This document shows, piece after piece, positions 6,275-10,031 of a stretch of 10,031 bases of DNA. Positions within the stretch are counted from its first letter, which is position 1, and each line of letters begins with the position of its first letter. The notes beneath the pieces are model-generated. The model saw only the letters and a list, made by a program, of their open reading frames with translations. It did no database searches and was not told the DNA's origin. Position numbers and translations under genes: made by a program. Source of the stretch: an uncultured Muribaculaceae bacterium (GTDB lineage: Bacteria; Bacteroidota; Bacteroidia; Bacteroidales; Muribaculaceae); the NCBI GenBank assembly GCA_910584545.1, contig CAJUBC010000063.1, positions 1-10,031 on the forward strand, written 5' to 3'.

Positions 6275-8122
6275 ATGACCAACAGATTTACCAATTTAGC
6301 ACTCGCTGCCGCCATGGCGATTCCGGGAATCGCGGAGGCAGGCACCATGGAGTTTTCATACGCTACTCCGGGTGAAGATTACAGCGTATACGGCTATAAC
6401 ATGAGGGAGAGATACGATGTGGCCATTCGTATCGGAGAAGACATGGCCGGAGCCAAAGTCAAGGGATTCACGGTTCCTCTCCCCGTGACTGACGCTCAGG
6501 TCGCCGAACTGAAAGGATGGCTGTCGTCGGAACTGAAGATATTATACGGTGATAACTTCGCCGATATCACCACTGTGGACGGATCGCTCGCCGACAAGAC
6601 CCTCACCGTCGATTTCGGAGAAGGCGTAACCATTCCCGCGGAGGGAATCTACGTAGGGTACAGTTTTGATATCATAAGTTTAGAAAACACAACGGGAGGG
6701 GGCTACAATCCAAAGCTGCCCATAGCCTGCGTTCCGGGCGATAACCGCAACGGCTTCTGGCTCCACACGTCAACCATTGTAGCGAATTGGAGAAATATGG
6801 TGGATGCCTTTAAATATGTCAGCCCCATGGTGGTGACTCTCGAAGGCGACTTCTACGACAATGGAGCTTCCGCGTCACTCGAGTCGAAACCTTTCGTAGA
6901 GAAGGGACAGGAGGGAAAGGTGGCGGTCACTGTTTGTAATCACGGCAAGACCGACATCCGGGATATCCACTATACATACGATGCCGACGGAGTGACCGGC
7001 GACGGTACCTATACGTTCGCGACTCCGATAGACGATGAGTTCGGCTCTACCGGTACGGCAACCGTAACCATACCGCCTTTCGAGAACTTGGGCACGTACC
7101 CCCTTACCATCACCATTGACCGCGTGAACGGGCAGGAAAACCTTGACAAGTCGCGCACTGTAACCACTGACTTTGTGGTAGCTCCGTTCATTCCCCTCAA
7201 CAGGCCGCTGGTTGAGGAATACACCGGCTTATGGTGCGGAGGATGTCCTGCGGGATATGTCGCGCTGGAGGAACTAAGCGAACAACTCGGAGAGGATTTC
7301 GTGGCGATTTCCTACCATGAAGGGGACATGATGGAGATCATGAACCAATGGGATTTCCCGATTGCGCAGTTCACTAATGAATTGAGTTATCCTTCCTCTC
7401 AGATAAACCGTCTGAACAACGAGTACCCCGATAAAGATGATCTCGAAAAGAACCTGAAGAAATATTCGGCTATGTACACTCCCGCCAACATCGAAGTCCA
7501 GGCAGATTGGACAGACGACACTCATTCGGCGGTCAAGGCTACGGCTACGGTAAGATTCATAGAGAGCATGGAGAGCCACGGCTACCGCATAGCTTTCGCA
7601 TTGGTAGCGGATAATCTCTCCAACCCGAGATTCGTTCAGAAGAACTATTATGTCGGAAACCAGTCATTGACCGGCAAATGGTGGGATATATTCACGAAGG
7701 GAGAGGCCGAGGTGAAAGGACTGGTATTCAACAGTATCCTGGCTGCCACATCCGATACCAACGGCGTGCCCGACACACTTCCCGAAACAATCACCATGAG
7801 TGAGGCATACAGCTCGGACTACACCTTCAAGATGGACGAAGTCCGCAACACCCAAGGTGCAGAATTCCTCAACAGCGACTGCAAGCTCAGGGTAATCGCC
7901 TATATAGTGGATACGAACAACAAGAGCGTGCTCAACAGCAACAGTTCTTCCGCACTGTCTGGATACACGACAGGAGTTGGATCAATCGAGGCTGAGAATG
8001 ACGCAGACTGCGAGTATTACAACCTGCAGGGAGTGCGCGTCGAAAATCCGTCTGACGGCATCTTCATAAAGGTTGCGAAAACCAATGACGGACAGACTGT
8101 CAGCAAGAAGGTTCGGTTCTGA
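6275..8122 (+). CDS. Secreted Omp28-like protein with thioredoxin-like WCGGC motif and C-terminal sorting-like tail
   Basis: The protein has 615 residues. The start is set by a good signal peptide (residues 1-22, cleavage after AEA before Gly23). Residues ~25-195 form a beta-rich N-terminal domain of unknown role. Residues ~196-300 look like an Ig/CARDB-type beta sandwich. Residues ~305-400 contain VEEYTGLWCGGCP, with Cys321 and Cys324 in a thioredoxin-like CxxC, as in the Omp28-related family. A beta-rich domain typical of Omp28-like proteins follows (~420-555). The last ~35 residues (YYNLQGVRVENPSDGIFIKV, then a basic KKVRF end) resemble short C-terminal sorting tails of Bacteroidales secreted proteins. 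It is therefore probably exported to the cell surface. A redox or disulfide role is inferred from the CxxC only, and the family's exact function is not known. It has its own promoter and terminator, so it is likely monocistronic. An upstream position next to a cysteine protease is suggestive but not proof of a link. Confidence 0.88.
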   Translation: MTNRFTNLALAAAMAIPGIAEAGTMEFSYATPGEDYSVYGYNMRERYDVAIRIGEDMAGAKVKGFTVPLPVTDAQVAELKGWLSSELKILYGDNFADITTVDGSLADKTLTVDFGEGVTIPAEGIYVGYSFDIISLENTTGGGYNPKLPIACVPGDNRNGFWLHTSTIVANWRNMVDAFKYVSPMVVTLEGDFYDNGASASLESKPFVEKGQEGKVAVTVCNHGKTDIRDIHYTYDADGVTGDGTYTFATPIDDEFGSTGTATVTIPPFENLGTYPLTITIDRVNGQENLDKSRTVTTDFVVAPFIPLNRPLVEEYTGLWCGGCPAGYVALEELSEQLGEDFVAISYHEGDMMEIMNQWDFPIAQFTNELSYPSSQINRLNNEYPDKDDLEKNLKKYSAMYTPANIEVQADWTDDTHSAVKATATVRFIESMESHGYRIAFALVADNLSNPRFVQKNYYVGNQSLTGKWWDIFTKGEAEVKGLVFNSILAATSDTNGVPDTLPETITMSEAYSSDYTFKMDEVRNTQGAEFLNSDCKLRVIAYIVDTNNKSVLNSNSSSALSGYTTGVGSIEAENDADCEYYNLQGVRVENPSDGIFIKVAKTNDGQTVSKKVRF

Positions 8123-8166
8123 TAATCCGGATAACGATATTTCTTAGAACTGAAATATACAAACAT

Positions 8167-8209
8167 CGAGGCCGTGTCAATAATGTTGGCACGGCCTCGT
8201 TTCATTTTA
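8167..8209 (+). terminator. Intrinsic terminator after the Omp28-like gene
   Basis: A perfect 10-bp GC-rich stem (8167-8176 with 8190-8199) extends by four more pairs, one of them G-U, to a 5-nt loop. A T-rich tail (TTTCATTTT) follows. It lies 44 nt after the TGA stop. Confidence 0.88.
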
Positions 8210-8263
8210 GGATTCCCTTATCGAAACTTTATCGCTGGTGAAGTGTTAAAATATAGTAACTAA

Positions 8264-8557
8264 ATGTTAAAAATCCGTATGATACGTCTAAATGTCTTTT
8301 ATCGGGTCGAATCGGAAGAGAACCGCGCCCTTTTCATTGAAAAAGCTACTGAGCTCGTAAATCTATCGCGCAAAGAGGAAGGATGCGTGGCTTACGATGT
8401 CTTCGCATCCCTGACAGAGAATAAGCATCTTATGATATGCGAGACATGGCGATCCGAAGATGACCTCGAGAAGCACTCCGCTTCCGAGCACTTCCGGCGC
8501 CTCGTACCGCAGCTGCACGAACTTGGAGAGTCAAAAGCGGAAAAGTTCAAGTTCTGA
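8264..8557 (+). CDS. ABM-domain (YgiN-like) putative quinol monooxygenase
   Basis: This is a short cytoplasmic protein of 97 residues with no signal peptide. Nearly the whole length fits the antibiotic biosynthesis monooxygenase (ABM) fold, a ferredoxin-like dimeric alpha-beta barrel. The visible marks are an opening strand IRLNVFYRV (7-15), the helix around FIEKATELVNLSRKEEG (24-40), strand CVAYDVF (41-47), and the MICETWRSEDDLEKH stretch (57-71) followed by EHF (75-77). Known relatives include quinol oxidases and heme-degrading or stress-linked enzymes, and the substrate cannot be read from sequence. The start may instead be the ATG at 8279 (MIRLNVFYRV), where many relatives begin, and this would remove five residues. 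Neither start has a clear ribosome-binding site. It is the only predicted cytoplasmic enzyme between three envelope or secreted proteins. A terminator lies upstream, so it needs its own promoter in 8210-8263, which I could not identify with confidence. Confidence 0.88.
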   Translation: MLKIRMIRLNVFYRVESEENRALFIEKATELVNLSRKEEGCVAYDVFASLTENKHLMICETWRSEDDLEKHSASEHFRRLVPQLHELGESKAEKFKF

Positions 8558-8570
8558 TTCTACTTTATGT

Positions 8571-8603
8571 GACTATGGCGTAAACGTTTATTACGCCATA
8601 GTC
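8571..8603. terminator. Perfect 13-bp inverted repeat between the ABM gene and the porin gene, no T tract
   Basis: GACTATGGCGTAA (8571-8583) is followed by its exact reverse complement at 8591-8603, with a 7-nt loop. The centre TAAACGTTTA (8581-8590) is itself a palindrome, so two alternative folds exist. No T run follows on either strand, so it is not a classical terminator. It may be a weak terminator, an mRNA-stabilising hairpin at the 3' end of the ABM message, or a regulator-binding site before the porin gene. Confidence 0.5.
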
Positions 8604-8634
8604 AATTACCTGATATTTCTCTGAACACGCTACT

Positions 8635-9972
8635 ATGAAACACAAGCTCCGTATTGCTTCTGTAATATCCCTTATTTTAAGTTCCGCCGTTTTTCCCTGC
8701 TCAGGTCAGACAGATTCGAAACCGAAAGCCGACCAGCAGGTTGACCGGTTGCTACAGAGCCAGAAGATCATACCATTCGGCAGGAATGCCGACAGTCCTG
8801 ATATGCAGGCATACATCGACTCGGTAAGGCAACGTGTAGCTGTATTCTATTATGACCAGTTCCGCCATTTCTCAGACCCCTACTCTCCATATTTTCTATT
8901 TCTAAGCAAGGATGCGAATCTCGCCATGGGTGTAGGTGGCGCTGTGCGTATGCGCGGCTATTATGACTGGGGCGGGGCTATGCCGGCCGCAGGTTTCTCC
9001 CCCTACCTTATCCCGATGACTCCTGATCCCGCTTCCATGCGTCATCTTGACGCGACTCCATCCGGTACATGCCTTTTCTTCAGGATAATCGGACGAAACA
9101 AACTGATGGGTAACTATCAGCTGAACATCGAAGCGAACTTCACCGGCTACAACGGACGGGACTTCAAGCTGAAAAAGGCATACGCCATCATCAACGACTT
9201 CACCGTAGGTTACGCCAACTCCACATTCTCGGACCCTTCGGCGTTACCTCCTACAATCGATGCTTCCGGTCCTGCCAATAAAATCACTCCGACATCGGTA
9301 TTGATCCGCTACATGCCGGTGATAAAGAAAAAATGGGTACTCGCTGCCTCGGTGGAGATACCATCGAAAGCCCAGGCAATAGAGGACGAGCAGGCAAAGC
9401 CGATATCGAACTATATACCTGATTTCGCTGCATTCGCACAATATGAATGGGCTCCGGGACAGCATGTGAGACTGTCGGGAATAGTGCGCTCACTACCCTA
9501 CCGCAATCTGATAGAGAACAAGAACCATACTGTAATTGGCTGGGCAGCGATGCTGAGTGCCGTAGCGCGGCCAACCGGTTCCCTCAGTGCCTACGCCACC
9601 GTAAATTACGGACGCGGATATTCCGGGTTAGGCTCAGACCTTATGATAGGCAACTATGATCTTGTAGGAAATATATCAGATCCGGGGGAACTGTATGCTC
9701 CCACATCATTCGGATACTGCGTAGGAATTCAGTATAACATCCTGCCGAATTTATTCATCAGCGGCAATGTCAGCGAGACGAACTATCTGCCGAAGTACAA
9801 AGTAACAGATGATGAATACAAATATGGGCTTGTCTGCACGGCCAATGTCTTCTGGAACATGACAGCCAGGATGCAGGTCGGAGCCGAGTTCAACATCGGC
9901 ACACGCCAGAACTTCAGCGGCGAGCAGAAATGGGCGCGCCGCGCCGCGCTGATGTGCATGTTCTCCTTCTAA
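8635..9972 (+). CDS. Outer-membrane beta-barrel protein, DcaP-like porin
   Basis: The 445-residue protein starts with a signal peptide of about 24 residues (MKHKLRIASVISLILSS, then a short small-residue end). PC at 21-22 is not a proper lipobox, so it is not called a lipoprotein. After a periplasmic helical stretch (~33-80), amphipathic beta strands fill the rest, beginning with FLFLSKDANLAMGVGG and VRMRGYYDWGG. The stretch FTVGYANSTFSDPSALPPTI (189-208) and the nearby GPANK resemble the strand and constriction-loop region of DcaP-type porins. The chain ends in MFSF, with the terminal Phe expected by the BAM barrel-assembly machinery. DcaP relatives form trimeric diffusion channels in the outer membrane. 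The substrate here is unknown, and assignment to a porin is firmer than to DcaP itself. It starts 77 nt after the ABM gene across an inverted repeat without a T tract, so it may share that transcript. No separate promoter was recognised in the 31 nt between the repeat and the ATG. Confidence 0.85.
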   Translation: MKHKLRIASVISLILSSAVFPCSGQTDSKPKADQQVDRLLQSQKIIPFGRNADSPDMQAYIDSVRQRVAVFYYDQFRHFSDPYSPYFLFLSKDANLAMGVGGAVRMRGYYDWGGAMPAAGFSPYLIPMTPDPASMRHLDATPSGTCLFFRIIGRNKLMGNYQLNIEANFTGYNGRDFKLKKAYAIINDFTVGYANSTFSDPSALPPTIDASGPANKITPTSVLIRYMPVIKKKWVLAASVEIPSKAQAIEDEQAKPISNYIPDFAAFAQYEWAPGQHVRLSGIVRSLPYRNLIENKNHTVIGWAAMLSAVARPTGSLSAYATVNYGRGYSGLGSDLMIGNYDLVGNISDPGELYAPTSFGYCVGIQYNILPNLFISGNVSETNYLPKYKVTDDEYKYGLVCTANVFWNMTARMQVGAEFNIGTRQNFSGEQKWARRAALMCMFSF

Positions 9973-10008
9973 AAATGAGACAGGCACTTCCCTGTGGGAG
10001 TGCCTGTC
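9971..10008 (-). terminator. Hairpin terminator after the porin gene, T tract on the minus strand
   Basis: A 13-bp stem (9979-9991 with 9996-10008, one G-U pair) closes on a 4-nt loop. On the plus strand no T run follows it. Read on the minus strand, the stem is followed by TCATTTTT, which is a good intrinsic terminator. It may serve a convergent gene lying to the right of the window, and may also end the porin message less efficiently. Confidence 0.65.
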
Positions 10009-10031
10009 CTGAAGGTGGCGATTACCTACTC

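Noticed and set aside
8210..8263. Possible promoter for the ABM gene (TTTATC near 8228 and TATAGT near 8252)
   Set aside because: A promoter is expected here because a terminator lies upstream, but neither element fits the Bacteroidetes consensus TTTG / TAnnTTTG, so no box is called.
8635..8706. Lipoprotein signal for the porin-like protein (Cys22)
   Set aside because: The residues before Cys (VFP) do not form a lipobox, and the rest of the protein is a transmembrane barrel ending in Phe. A type I signal peptide is more likely.
1..10031. CRISPR array, tRNA/rRNA genes, insertion sequences or a defence system
   Set aside because: No spaced short repeats, tRNA-like cloverleaf, transposase motif or nuclease/toxin genes were seen. 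The repeats present are protein-domain repeats inside one gene.

Overview
The window is a chromosomal stretch of a Bacteroidales bacterium, most plausibly a gut species of the Muribaculaceae/Prevotella type. This placement is inferred from four things: BspA-like leucine-rich repeats joined to a C10 (streptopain-type) protease, Por/type IX secretion (T9SS)-like C-terminal tails on two proteins, one Bacteroidetes-style -7 promoter box (TAnnTTTG), and the absence of obvious Shine-Dalgarno sequences. GC content is moderate, with codons mostly ending in C or G. No RNA gene, insertion sequence, CRISPR array or phage gene is visible.

Layout: there are four real genes, all on the + strand. (1) Positions 1-5961 hold the 3' part of a very large gene. 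It is open in frame 1 from the first base, so its true start lies upstream. The product has a C10-protease prodomain, a cysteine-protease domain with visible Cys and His, alternating Ig-like and LRR blocks, and a T9SS-like tail. (2) Positions 6275-8122 encode a secreted Omp28-like protein with a thioredoxin-like WCxxC motif and its own short C-terminal sorting-like tail. (3) Positions 8264-8557 encode a small cytoplasmic ABM-fold (YgiN-like) monooxygenase. (4) Positions 8635-9972 encode an outer-membrane beta-barrel of the DcaP-like porin type.

Transcription: strong intrinsic terminators follow genes 1 and 2, so these look like separate units. A 313-bp gap carries the promoter and leader of gene 2. 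A perfect 13-bp inverted repeat without a T tract lies between genes 3 and 4, which may still be co-transcribed. A hairpin just after gene 4 has its T tract on the minus strand, which suggests a convergent gene beyond the window edge.

Function: genes 1, 2 and 4 all build the cell envelope or act outside the cell (protease with adhesive scaffold, thiol protein, porin). Gene 3 is the only predicted cytoplasmic enzyme. No pathway clearly ties the four together. The most notable item is the giant protease-LRR-Ig fusion. It has duplicated modules, two arginine-rich stretches that could be processing sites, and an AT-rich internal segment that suggests a mosaic origin. I saw no clearly new defence or mobile system.
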